Source: Colius striatus (taxonomy: Eukaryota > Chordata > Aves > Coliiformes > Coliidae). From it: a DNA stretch of 64,000 nucleotides. Made by a program: the position numbers and the translations under genes. The notes beneath the pieces were generated by a model that saw nothing but the letters and a program-made list of their open reading frames with translations, did not search any database and was not told where the DNA came from. Shown in pieces: positions 21,961-33,341 of this stretch. Every line of letters begins with the position of its first letter. Position 1 is the first letter of the stretch. Where the stretch lies: the NCBI RefSeq assembly GCF_028858725.1, contig NC_084761.1, forward strand, positions 32,146,501-32,210,500, given 5' to 3'.

Positions 21961-24261
21961 GTCCTCTCGGTAAACTACTGCCACATGAACTGACCAACAT
22001 GTACTGAAGACAGTTGAGCTGAGAACAGGAAGTTCTGACTTTTGCCATTAACAGACGTGTTATGTGCAGCATACATGAAGTTTCTGTTATCCTTCAGCCA
22101 AAATCTGTGAGTAGCAATTAATTGTTGATCACAGTGGGACACGCGTCTCTCAGCCCTAACTGGATTTGAAAACAAGGTGCGTTGCCCCCACGGAACAAGG
22201 AGGTTTTGGGATCTCTGACCCAGCCAGCAGTGTGTGGAATAGAGCAACTGGGTGAGGAGAGAGCGCGAAAGGCCTACCCATTGCCTACCCTGTCCCAGGG
22301 GCACTGACACCTCAGTATTTGAGGCCCCTGCATTAGATCCCTGTGATGGGACTGAAAACTGAAATTAGATTTTCTGGATCTTATGAATCTTAGCCACCAT
22401 CTATTCCTACTTTCCTTCTCTGGGTCTGGCCTGTTGTGCCATTTTGATTGGCAGAATACTCTTGTGGGAAAATTCTAGCCCCTGAAAATACGTTCCCATG
22501 AAAAAAATCTATTTGGACAAACGGCAATTTTGTCATGTTATGAGATTTTGTCAAATTATGAGATTTAAGCAACCTCTAAACAGCTTAGGAATGCTGGCTG
22601 AAACTATGAAGTCTGCACATGTGAATCACCTGGCCTTTCCCTCACCATCTTACCATAATATGGAAGGGCAGTGACGTCTGGCCACCAAGCGCAGAACAGA
22701 GGCCATGACTACTGTCCTCTCAATGAGAAGCCACTCTCCCTCAAAACTCCTGCTCTGGAGGGACAGTTTTACTGGAGAAAGGAGGAATGGGTGGAATGAG
22801 TGAAGGCACCTTGTGTCAAACCACTGTTCTTACAGATTTGTTCAGGCCGATCAGGAAGTCTCATGACCAGAGTAACAGGGAAGTTCAAAAAGGACAGTTC
22901 AAACTCCCACACGTACTTTTCCTGACCAAAGCAAGCTGCTGCACAAAGATCAGGCAAGTACCACCAAGAAAACAACTGAATGAGAAGCTTTGGTAATTGT
23001 ACTCAGGATTTTATCTTGACTCTTGGAAGAACTGTGGCTTCTTTTCAGTGAGTACTTTACTCTTTCAGTAAAGAGTACTTTACTTTCTGTACCCGGAAAC
23101 CCTGAGGACAATTTTAACATATTATCCACATCTGGGGCAATCTTTACAGTCTCTGAAGGAATTTACTTCAAGTCCAGTCTTTCAGGGGCCAGATGTGTTC
23201 CAGACCATCCCCGTGAAGGTGGTTCTGCCTGCCTTATAGCTAACAAAGCAGAAAGCAAGGTGGCTGTTGACAGCATTGAGAGGCAAATTCATGGGCAAGG
23301 TGTTGGGGGTGTCAGCGTAAAATTAGTGGAGTGTAAAAATCTAATGACTCACAATGCCTTTGGGCCCTAGATAGTGTATCGAGGCTGCCATTTAGTCTTA
23401 GCTGTTGAAATGAAAGATTTTGAAAAGCTTAGATGTAAATATAACTCACTCTGGCCCTCCTGGCATAACCCACACCAAACTCAATTAAACAAGCTGTTGG
23501 CAGACCCTGCCAAACCGCGCTTTAATATCTCCTTCCTAGTTCACTAGCCAGAGCCCAAATCAGAGCATTCCCTGCTATAATTAGGGTTTTTCTCCTTAAA
23601 TCGTTAGACTATAGATGTAGGCTTGCTTGCACTGCCTCTGCTCAGATAAGCACATTTTACATTCTGACTGCAAGAAGGAGCAATGCCGTAGAAGAGTCAG
23701 TAAGAACTCAAGGGAGACACAACCCCCTCACTTTCCTTTGATCTTATCTTCACACTGGAACACCATTACTCCTTTGACAGAATGAAATAATAATAATTAT
23801 TATTATTATATCATAATAATTATTATAATCATAATCAACAACATAATTTTTATTATGTCTCAGAAGAGGACTACAGAGTGGAGGCACTTCTTTACAACCT
23901 TCCATTAGGTTGCTCCAAGGAAGGGAAAAGGGAATAACAAGAACCAAGATGGTCACTGTAAGTAAAGTCGCTCTGAACTCAGGGTATTGGGTTTTGGTTT
24001 GGCAGTTTTGGTTTTTGGTTTGTTTTTTATCTAGCCTTTTGTTTTCATATATGAGCAATGCCAAACCATTCAAAGTGCTGTCCTTAACCACGTGACAGTT
24101 GGTGTACAGGGAGCAGTGATCCAAGGACCCTTATTTGTGTAGGCAGAAGCCCTGAATGGTCAGAGGCATGTGTAATGGGATGAACAGGAGAACTCCTAAT
24201 GACTATTTTTAGGTATCTGATCCAAACTTCCGGAACTCTGGCTCAGCTCTCAGTTTACACC
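21961..24261. other. intergenic, mostly unannotated; possible ERV remnants
   Basis: No conserved protein is recognisable. The left part may be the rest of the diverged LTR or ERV. The open frame at 23023-23370 (115 codons) has no family signature. An AT-rich microsatellite lies near 23786-23842. Confidence 0.5.
23786..23842. repeat. AT-rich (TAA/TTA)n near-palindromic microsatellite
   Basis: Runs of AAT and then ATT, followed by a second ATAATAATTATTATAAT block. The tract is near self-complementary and could form a cruciform or hairpin. Confidence 0.75.
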
Positions 24262-24508
24262 CCAGAATGACACTAACCTTCTTGGCCATGAGGGCACATT
24301 GCTTGCTCCTGGTTATTTTGCTGTCCACCAGAACTTCCAGGTCCTTCTCCTCAGAGCTGCTCACCAGCAGATCAATCCCCCAGCCTGTACTGGCGCATGG
24401 GATTGTTCTAGAACTCCAGACTTGGTCTTGTTTAACGTCACAAAATTCCTCTCTACCCAGCTCTTGAGCTGGTTGAGATCCCGCTGAATGGCGGCACAGC
24501 CTTCTGGG
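24262..24508 (-). mobile_element. CR1 LINE, left part of a copy split by an LTR
   Basis: On the + strand it reads CTTGGCCATGAGGGCACATT, TCCACCAGAACTTCCAGGTC, and CTTGAGCTGGTTGAGATCCC, which is the reverse complement of CR1 ORF2 3' sequence. It continues at 25514 after the solo LTR. Confidence 0.85.
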
Positions 24509-25508
24509 TGTTGTGGTTTAGGCCCATCAGGGAACAAAGACCACGATTAGCCTCGAGTACCCAAGAGGCTGAGAACTGCTCAAGGGCAGGGAGAGCTTAA
24601 TTGCCGCTTTAAGGTTCAGGACAAAACAGACCATACTACTCGGCTTGGGGAAGAAAACAGAAAAATAATTTAATGCAACATCAACTAAAACATACCCCCA
24701 AAATGCCAAAACATAACCAAAATGAAACAACACAGAGTAATACATCAATGAAGAGTCCAGCCAGCCTTTTTAAGAACACCTTCTTGCCACACCTTCCCTC
24801 TTCCCGGGCTCAGAGCCCTGATCCCGGTGTTTTTACCTTGTCCCCCCCCTGAACGGTTCGGGGGGGCAGGCAGTGGGGGTTTCAGTTAGTCTGTTCCCAA
24901 TAGCTTCTGCCGTTTGTCCCTCCTCAGGACGGGTGAACTCCACGCCAGTCCTCCCTGCAAGTCCATGGGGTACCTCACACACACGGCAGCCCTGCACGGG
25001 CTGCTCCGATGCGCATTTATCCCAAAGGCTGCAGCTCCTCTCTGCCTCTCGTGTGGGGCTGCTCTGCGGCGTGCAGGCTCTCCAACACGGCCTGGGCCAT
25101 GGCTGTCTCCCCACACAGTCCCTCGCCCGTCCGGGCTCACTCACATGGAGCTGCTGGTAACTCTCAGTCCTGCCATGGATCTCCATAGGTTGCAGGGGCA
25201 CAGCTTGCATTCTCACCACAGCTTGCAGAGGAGTCTCTGGTCTATCGCTTCTCCTTCCTTCCTCCTTCTCTGGCTGAAGGGTCCGTGTGATCGCCTCCAT
25301 CTTGTATCACTCTTACACCTCCCCACTTGCATTTCAAATTCCCGTCCCCTAAATAGTGATGGCAGAGGCGCCAGATTGGCCCAGCCGGGCCGCAGGTAGG
25401 TGTGAACCCAGGAGCCGGGGGAGAGTCCAAAAACTCTTTACCGGGTCTTTGCTGCAACCTGCTCCCCCTGTTACTAAGCCAAAAGCTGCTCCTTGCTAAA
25501 CCAGAACA
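24509..25508 (+). mobile_element. solo LTR (1000 bp) inserted in CR1, TSD CTGGG
   Basis: The element begins TGTTGTGGTTTAG and ends CTAAACCAGAACA, so its ends are inverted repeats matching at 12 of 13 positions. It is flanked by the direct repeat CTGGG (24504-24508 and 25509-25513). The surrounding CR1 resumes at once, which shows a nested and therefore younger insertion. Internal blocks are shared with the LTR at 18356-19450. No coding capacity was seen. The CpG-rich centre (24840-25170) creates fortuitous open frames. Confidence 0.9.
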
Positions 25509-25513
25509 CTGGG

Positions 25514-26160
25514 GAATCAGCCAGTCCTCCCAGTTTGGTGTCATCAGTGAACTTGCTGAGGGTACACTGTCCCCTCATCCAGGTCGTTGATGAAGATGTT
25601 GAACAAGACTGGCCCCAGAACTGACCTCTGTGGAACCACACTGGCTACAGGCTTCCAACTCAACTCGGCTTCATTGATCACCACCCTCTGGGCTCTGTCA
25701 TTCAGCCAGCTCTCAATCCACCTCACTGTCCACTCATCCAATCCACACTTCCTAAATTTTCCCATGAAGGTGTTTTGGGAGACAGTGTCAAAAGCCTTGC
25801 TGAAGTCAAGGTAGATGACATCCACTGCTCTCTCCTCATCTAGCCAGCCAGTTATACCATTATAGAAGGCTATCAAGTTGGTCAAACAGGATTGCCCCTT
25901 GTTGAATTTGTGTTGAGTTCCCCTCATAACCATCTTTTAGTTTGTGTGTTTACAAATGACATTCAGGGTGAATTGTTCCATCACCTTTCCAGGGATGGAG
26001 GTGAGGCTGACTTGCCTGTAGTTTCCCGGGTCCCCTTTCCTGTGCTTTTTGAAGACTGGAATGATGTCCTTTCTCCAGTCCTAAGGCAACCTCACCTGTG
26101 CTCCATAGTCACTCAAAGATAATGGAGAGCAGCTTGAGGTGAACCTGCTTTAGCTGGCTC
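25514..26160 (-). mobile_element. CR1 LINE, right part, with reverse-transcriptase frame
   Basis: The minus strand holds a 129-codon open frame (25544-25933) typical of CR1 ORF2 reverse transcriptase, with [28 protein letters not shown], and the segment [10 protein letters not shown]. It is part of one old copy interrupted by the solo LTR. It is a truncated relic with no complete ORF2. Confidence 0.92.
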
Positions 26161-26194
26161 TGAAGGTCCACTACCATTCTGTTTCTGTGACTTT

Positions 26195-26366
26195 TTCACT
26201 GAGATGGCTGTTGGGACACTGGCAGGGGCTGCCCAGGGAGGTGGTGGAGTCCCCATCCCTGGAGATACTGAAAAGCCGTGTAGATGAGGTGCTGAGGGAC
26301 GCGGTTTAGTGGTGGACGTGGCAGTGCCAGGTTGTCGGTTGACTGTGATGATCTTTTCCATCCGAG
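26195..26366 (+). mobile_element. CR1 LINE 3' end next to RAB33B promoter
   Basis: TGTTGGGACACTGGCAGGGG, CTGCCCAGGGAGGTGGTGGA, CCATCCCTGGAGATACTG, GATGAGGTGCTGAGGGACG and ATGATCTTTTCCATCCGAG are consecutive CR1 3' blocks. The copy stops where the CpG-rich promoter sequence begins. Confidence 0.9.
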
Positions 26367-26369
26367 ACC

Positions 26370-27240
26370 CATGTACAACGCTAAGGCGCCGCCCGGCTCG
26401 CCCCCGCGCTGGCGCCGCGCGGCCCCGCCGCCTCCCGACAGCTCGTCGGTGCGCTGCTGTGCTGGCGCGCGCAGACGCCGCGCCCGGCGATTGGCGGAGG
26501 GTGGGCGGGCCCGGGGCTCTCGCGAGGCCTCGCAGGCCATGGGCGGGCGCGGGCCGGGGCGCCGGCCGCGCGCGCTGGCGGCTGCCGCCTCTGCCCGGGG
26601 CAGTGGTTAACGGGGCGCGCGCCCGGCCGCTGCGCGCGGGGAGGAGGAGGAGGAGGAGGAGAGGAAGAGCGGGGCGGCCACGTCCCCGAACCGATCCGCC
26701 CTGAGCGATGATGTCCGCTGCGGCCGACCTGGAGTCCTCGCTGGAGCTGAGCCTGACGAGCAGCGGAACGCTCCCCGGCGGGCTGCCCCCCGCCCGCTCT
26801 CGTATCTTCAAGATCATCGTCATCGGGGACTCCAACGTGGGGAAGACGTGCCTCACCTACCGCTTCTGCGCCGGCCGCTTTCCCCAGCGCACTGAGGCCA
26901 CCATCGGCGTGGACTTCCGCGAGCGCGCCGTCACCATCGACGGCGAGCGCATCAAGGTACCGCCGGCTCCGGCACGGGGCTGGGGAAAGGGGGGTGCTCG
27001 GCGCCATCTCCGCCGCCCTGCTCGGCCCTGCGAGCCCCGGGCAAGGCCATCGGCGGTCGGAGCTCTTCCCACTGCGGCCTGGTGCTGGCCTCCCTCCGTC
27101 CTGCGGACAGCGACCGCTTTGGGCCTTGCCCGATGGCAAGATCCGGGGGTACGAGGGATATGTATGTGTGCACCACCGGGCCCGACGCGGCTGCTGACTG
27201 AAGGTAGCTGCCCGAGCCAGGTATAGGGCTCCAGCATCGC
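26370..27240 (+). promoter_or_regulatory. RAB33B: CpG island, RAB33B promoter and first exon
   Basis: The stretch is very dense in CG dinucleotides, in contrast to the AT-rich surroundings. It covers the sequence upstream of the start codon, exon 1 and the beginning of intron 1. No TATA box is evident, consistent with a housekeeping promoter. The transcription start is not determined. Confidence 0.85.
26640..26663 (+). repeat. (GAG)n triplet run in RAB33B 5' leader
   Basis: Seven or so GAG/GGA triplets about 45 bases upstream of the RAB33B start codon. Confidence 0.85.
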
Positions 27241-30200
27241 AGTCGGTAACAGCAGGGAGAGTAGGAGAAGCGCGTGGAGAGCGAGATGCGGATGCTGACG
27301 GGTGACAGGCCCGGGAGCCTGACCAGTTTACCTGCGAAGGGCAGCTGGCAGGACTGTGCGTGGCTGGCCGGAGGATTGCACATCCTGGCCGTCCCTGCTG
27401 TGCTGCACGCTCGCAGGTCTGGAGCTGCACTGGGGGGTTTGTAGGTTCTTATGTCGCCCTGCTGTAACCCCAGAATTTCAATGTCCTTGTGTTGCACAGC
27501 AGATAGCCTTGGCTGCATCTGCTCTGAAGCTTTGTTTTGCCTTGCTCCTGCTGGAAATTTAATTACTATGGGAGTTTCTATGGTGATGAGAAACTCCTAC
27601 CGCAGACCGAACATTTGCACAGCTTTTTGACAGATGTCAGTCAATAATTTCTCCCTTAAAATGGACTTCTAGGTGGATCTCTCAACAGTATTTTACTGTT
27701 GGCAGTGCCTGGTATCGGCACCTTGTTGCTTCACAGAAATTCTACATCTGTGTTTATCAGTGATCACACTTAACTGACAAGTCCACAGAGCTGTGCAGAT
27801 GCCAGTGGTACATGCATTCTGCTTGTAAAATGTCCCGTTAAGAAGTTGAACATTGCTCATGAGTGAATCACTTTATGAGTGTTAGCAATGTGTTATAATA
27901 TTTAATGCTTTGTTTAGGATTCTCTTAAGATTGCTGCATATTTAGGGAGATGTGGTACAGAGCTGGACAGTGCCAGGTTGGATGTCTGTCTCATATTTGA
28001 CCATTAGTTTTTGCAGCGATTATGGGTTTAACTAAAGCTTAGTCTTGCAACATTAAATTTAGTGAAACAATGGCGTCGTTGCACTGTGAAGCAAATTTAT
28101 AAAATGTATAAAATATTCCTAGCCTGCCCAGTAGATATATAAAGGCTAGTGGTGATCCTAACAGGCATTTGCCTGCTTACAAATGCAGATTGTTTACTAG
28201 GAGTAACATGATTTTAAACCAAATCCGTTTCTACTTCTCTGTTACAGTTTGTTTCCATAAGCAGAGTTCAATATTGTGTAGCAAAAGGGAGTAACACTAG
28301 TCTTGTAATGGTACTTTTGCATTTATTATCATCAGGCTTTGTAAGTACAGCTTGCAGTCACTTGGCTGAAAGCTATAGTTTTTCCTTGTTACTTACTGGT
28401 TAAAGAAATTGCAGAAGGCATGTAAATGCATTTGCTTTCCTTCTCATCTGGGGTTTTTTTTCACCTCATATCCTTGTTTTTAACTAAAAAAAAGGAAAAA
28501 AATTAAGGATCATAGTTATTCTTTTCCTTTTTTAAATCACCAACCATCACTTCTTTGGCTGATAGCTGAGATTCTGTATTCCCTGCTCGTTTCTGTGAGT
28601 GACAGAGGAGAGAACCTTCTGATGGATATCTTCCTGTCAACAGTATCTTATAGACTGGCATTTTCACGACCTCTGGATTACACCTGGCTTTTGTTGGAGG
28701 GCAGTGAAGAAGAACAGAGCCTAATCCACAGTTCTGTGATGCTTCACTTAGGTTATTGTGCTGTTTTGTTATATATGTTCTGCTGGGTTGTTTTGCTGCA
28801 TGTTTGAGAGTACACCTGCTGAGTACACCAGGTTTGGCTGAGGGACACGGAAAACCTCAGGAGGGTCTTTGGAGACGTGTTGTTTTCCAGGAAGGTCTGT
28901 TTCAGCTTTAAAAGGAATAAACTTTTTTATTATGGCCAGGACTCTAACTTTTCAGAGGGATGCTGCATGGTGTCAAGTATGCCCCAGTTTTGGAGTTTTA
29001 CCACTTCCTCTCACTTATCTTCACCTTCCTTGCTCGTAGCAGTGAGCTCCAGCAGTGCCTGTTGAACCAGGAAAGAGAAGCTCAGATGAACCAAATCAAC
29101 TGCTGTTCTTGGTGTGCCCTGAAGGGCTTGCTGAGCAGAGGGATTTTACCTCTTGGGTTGAAGGAGGTTATGAAGTAGTGTCTTCTCTTTCCCTCATCCC
29201 CCTTCCCCCAGCCAGCTGGATGGTCAGTCGTGTGCTGCCACAGTATTGAGCTTGTCTCTCGCAGCTGGAAAAATGCTGTGTCACTGGCAGGAACACAAGT
29301 ACAGTTCATCTCCCCGGGGGTCTCCCACACAGGAATTGTGTAGAATTCCAAGACATAGAGACAAATGTATTCCTTCATAGCTTGCACAGTAGGCTAACAA
29401 CTTCGTATGAAACACCAGTGCCTAGATGTGATGGATAAGTTAAAATTTTCAACAAAGAAATTATTTTCAGCCAAAATCTTTTCTTCCTCAATTGATTTAA
29501 GCATTGAAAAATTGAAGAAAACAATGATGTCACTCTTTATCGACCTACATTAACAGAGCAAAGGTTGCCAATGAAATTCAAAGAAAAAAGTCCAAACATA
29601 ATACTCTGTACCTTTGAGTACACTTTTCTTCACTTCTTTTGCTCCTACACCTTGTAAAAGGAGATGTGGTTTACCATTTTGTCTTTGTTAAAGGCCACTT
29701 ATGTTTTTACCAGTGTGTTTGAACCATGCATGATAAAGGAGTCCTTGTTTAGAAAACAGCCTCTCTGCATCCACAAAAAGGAGTGTCAGAAAGTGGGAGG
29801 TGATAGCTGAGTCAATATATCTAAGTACCAATTGTCTTTCCTAGGGAGTGGGATCAAAAGTGATCCTGACCACAGTTTTATTGGCTGAATTGTGCTGTTA
29901 AACCACATTTTCAAACCACACATTTTGAAGGAACATTACAAAAAATGTGCTTCATTGAAGGTGAGTGGTACTGAGCTAATAATGAAACAGTGATCTTAAT
30001 TCAGCAGTGCATATCTGTTAATGTGCAACAGCATTAATTAATTTGTTGAAGCAAATTACAGTAACACTTTTAGTGTTGTTTTATAGTAGAGCAACTATTT
30101 TTCATAGGCCAGAAGTGGAATAGTTTCCTCAAGTTCATCCAGTGAGAGGGATGAAGAAACTTCTAAAGTGTGAAGTTCTCTGTCCTGGGTAAGAATTTAC

Positions 30201-33200
30201 CTCTCAGTGCAAATGATTTTGTGTGAAGAACGTGAATGTTTTTAATTTGAGATAATACCCTTCAAGCTTGAAAGCCTCGTGTAAATACAGGTTTAGAGGA
30301 ACTGTAGTTTAAGGTTAGCTTGGGAGATGTGTAAACCTTTCATTTCCTTTTCTCTACGCGAGGCTGGCAGTACACTTGTGGATCTTTGCTTGACTGAAGC
30401 ATGACTGGTTTCTGCTCTGTGAATGGAGTGGGTAGAGAAGTGCAGGTTCACAGCTGCCTGTGAAAATGAGCTCGGCCTTTGAATTAATTTAATATAGCAT
30501 TTTTCAAGATTATCTGTCATGATTCCTTAACATGTTGTCTGAACAAAAGGATTACCGAAGTCTGCGCGTCTTTCTCCCCCTTTAATTTGTCAAATTCCAA
30601 AGTAACAAAATCTTTCCATGAGTCTCCTGACTTTATAATGTTTTATAAGTGCATAGAACTGAAAGGATCTCTTGTCTGGTTAGGTAAATGATTCTTACCC
30701 AAATTTAGGTGCCTATATTTGATCTGATTGTCCAGATTCCCTTACCAGACCATGGAGATGCAGTCAGTTGTGTTTAGAGTTTAGTACCACTGGTAAAAAG
30801 CAGGTGTTTGCTCTAAAGTGAGATGAACTGCAACTGACTACTGTTTTCTGCGATCAGAGGCCAGGGTGCCTTGCCTTGCATTTCTTAGTAATCTTAATGA
30901 CCCTTTCAGTAGCAGCACATAGCTCTTTTTAAGGCTGAGGATCAGCAGCTGCAGACACTGGCCTAGACTACAGAAGCCAAGCTGCTCAGATGTTCTTGTG
31001 TAAATTCTCAGTTCCTCTGATGAAACCAGTGACTGCCATTTCCACCTGCTCCAGTCTGAGTTGTTCTGGAGGATGGGTGACCAGGATTGAAGAGAACGTT
31101 GCAGAAAAAGTCACACCGTGCTGAAACACCACTTGCTCTTTTTCCTTGACTCTGCACTAGTGATTCATAACATCCCGTGACTGACTTGTGTATCTGGATC
31201 ATCATCTGTTTTAATAATAGCCAAGCTGATGAATCCTGCACTTGTAGGAAAAGTCTTTATTATTAGTCACTGTTATCAAGACTTTGCATCTGCTCCTGTT
31301 CAGTTTTACTCTATTTCTGTTGTTCTGGCTCTGAAAAAAACCCCTATTGATGTGACACTGTAAACCTGCTCTCTGTCAGTGATACATCTTAGCTTCTTGC
31401 CATCAGCAAATTTCACTGGCACTTGGGTTTCTTTTTTTTAAATACCAGAATTGCTGGTAAAATTGGTAAACAGGGCAACTTTCAAGACACTTGCAATTTC
31501 TAAATAAGCCTTACTGAAACATTTGGATGAAAGGGATGCAGAACTATGGTAATGGGAGAGTAATTTCATCAGGGGAAGATGCCGGCTGTACCTTTCATAG
31601 GAACAGATTGAATTTTAAATTTATCTTCATCGTTTACAGAACATTTAATATTCCCTGAATTCTGAGGCTGAAGAAAAACTCTCCTTTCACTCCCAGGGAG
31701 GAGACATTTCTATCTGACATTTTCTGCTCAAAGTTCAAAGCTGAAGTATTAATCAAACTGCCTCAGCCTCAGGGATCAGCTCTCCCTGACAGACAGGACC
31801 CAAAAAATACAATGTTGTCTTTCAGAGTTAACACAGTCACTAAGGTGTTTGTGACAGAGCCCCACACAAGTTTATGTCTTAGAGTGCACAGTTAATCTGG
31901 TGTTGTAGGTGAGCCGGCTCTGCCTGCTGTGTGTTGCAGTCCCACAGCTCCTGGAGAGCAAGTTTGCTCAGGTAACATGGCTGTGTCCAATAAGCGCACA
32001 AATCTGTAGCATACTCTGAGCACTCCAGGCTTCTGTTCTACCAGGTTGATTGATGCATTTAATTTTTTTTAGTTGTAGCTACATGTTTCTTTTTGGTTTG
32101 TTTTAATCTGGACCCTAGGAGTTTGAAAGCATTTCAATTCTTCTGAATGTTCTTTTGTCCCTTACACTTTCTAAGCTTCAAACAAATATGTTCTGCATAT
32201 TTGAGGCAGAATGATGTGTACCTGTAGACAACAGTAGCATGTTAAACTAACAGGAGGATTCTGCTGTTTTGGTTTTTTTACTTTTATGTGTGCTTTGATA
32301 CTGCAAACCACAGTAGAGTCCTAGTTCAAGCATTAAATAAGCTCAAGTTAGAGATTCGTCACAGGAGGATTTGATTCCAATAGATACGCTGCAGAGAAAG
32401 ATGTCTTTGTCCTGTTGGTGGTGTTGGTGTTATTCATGTATGGCTTGATTTCTTCCTCCTTCTCCTAGTACTATAATAGACAGTTAACTTCCTGCTGAGA
32501 ACAAAGCTTTGGGGAAGACAATATTATTTTTGGCTATTACAAAAATACATGTTGTTCTTTCCAAAAAAAAAAAGTGCCATTGCCAAGACTTCAGTGTTTC
32601 TTTATGTAAAAATCTTCCAAAATACTTGCTCCATTAAACTCTGAGAAATTGATATTTGCAATCAAGTCGCATCACCCTTTCTTCTTGGCTTCAGTAAGGA
32701 GCAACTGTGAAGGCAAAAGTTGTGTGAGCAATTGTGTGAAAGCAACCATTTTCTTCAGCACAAACTCTTCAGTATGATGGATTCCAAAGAGCTGATTGCT
32801 GTGGTCGTGTGGCTCCCTTAGCTGCAGGGGATTTGTGTGATTTTCCAATGTGAGTAATGAGCCATTTTTTTTCCTCTTGCTGTCACTCTCTTTTCAGATC
32901 CAGCTGTGGGATACGGCGGGCCAGGAGCGCTTCCGGAAGAGCATGGTGCAGCACTACTACAGGAACGTACACGCGGTCGTGTTCGTGTATGATATGACAA
33001 ACATTGCCAGTTTTCACAGTCTGCCCTCATGGATAGAGGAGTGCAAACAGCACCTTCTTGCCAACGATATACCGCGGATTCTTGTTGGAAATAAATGTGA
33101 CCTGAGGAGCGCTATTCAGGTGCCTACGGACTTGGCCCAGAAGTTTGCTGATACTCACAGTATGCCGTTATTTGAAACCTCTGCCAAAAACCCCAATGAC

Positions 33201-33341
33201 AATGACCATGTGGAGGCCATATTTATGACGCTGGCTCACAAGCTTAAAAGTCACAAGCCTTTAATGCTTAGTCAACCCCCAGATCACAGTGAAATACATA
33301 TAAAGCCTGAACCGAAACCTGCCATGACCTGCTGGTGTTAA
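26708..33341 (+). CDS. RAB33B: RAB33B small GTPase, complete, two exons
   Basis: Exon 1 is 26708-26956 (donor AAG|GTACCG) and exon 2 is 32898-33341 (acceptor TTTTCAG, stop TAA). They give 230 residues, close to the 229 of human RAB33B. P-loop GDSNVGKT lies at residues 40-47, WDTAGQE with the catalytic glutamine at 87-93, NKCD at 148-151, ETSAK at 176-180, and the C-terminal CWC ends at 230 for double geranylgeranylation. [11 protein letters not shown] is the Rab switch I region. By family knowledge RAB33B works at the medial Golgi and recruits ATG16L1 in autophagosome formation. Two ATGs lie side by side (26708 and 26711); I take the first. No frame damage was seen. The upstream leader is in a CpG island and carries a GAG run. 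Confidence 0.98.
26957..32897 (+). other. RAB33B: RAB33B intron 1 (5.9 kb)
   Basis: Single intron splitting the GTPase domain before [10 protein letters not shown]. The left 280 bases belong to the CpG island. I saw no transposon or other gene in the rest; open frames of up to 101 codons near 28600-29400 and 31000 lack family or splice support. Confidence 0.8.

Noticed and set aside
23023-23370. 115-codon plus-strand frame
   Set aside because: In a stretch of probable ERV relic; no retroviral or cellular protein signature could be recognised.
26113-27430. Long open frames on both strands in the RAB33B CpG island (up to 349 codons)
   Set aside because: High GC depletes stop codons; the frames overlap each other and the true RAB33B exon, are R/P/A-rich, and show no family motif.
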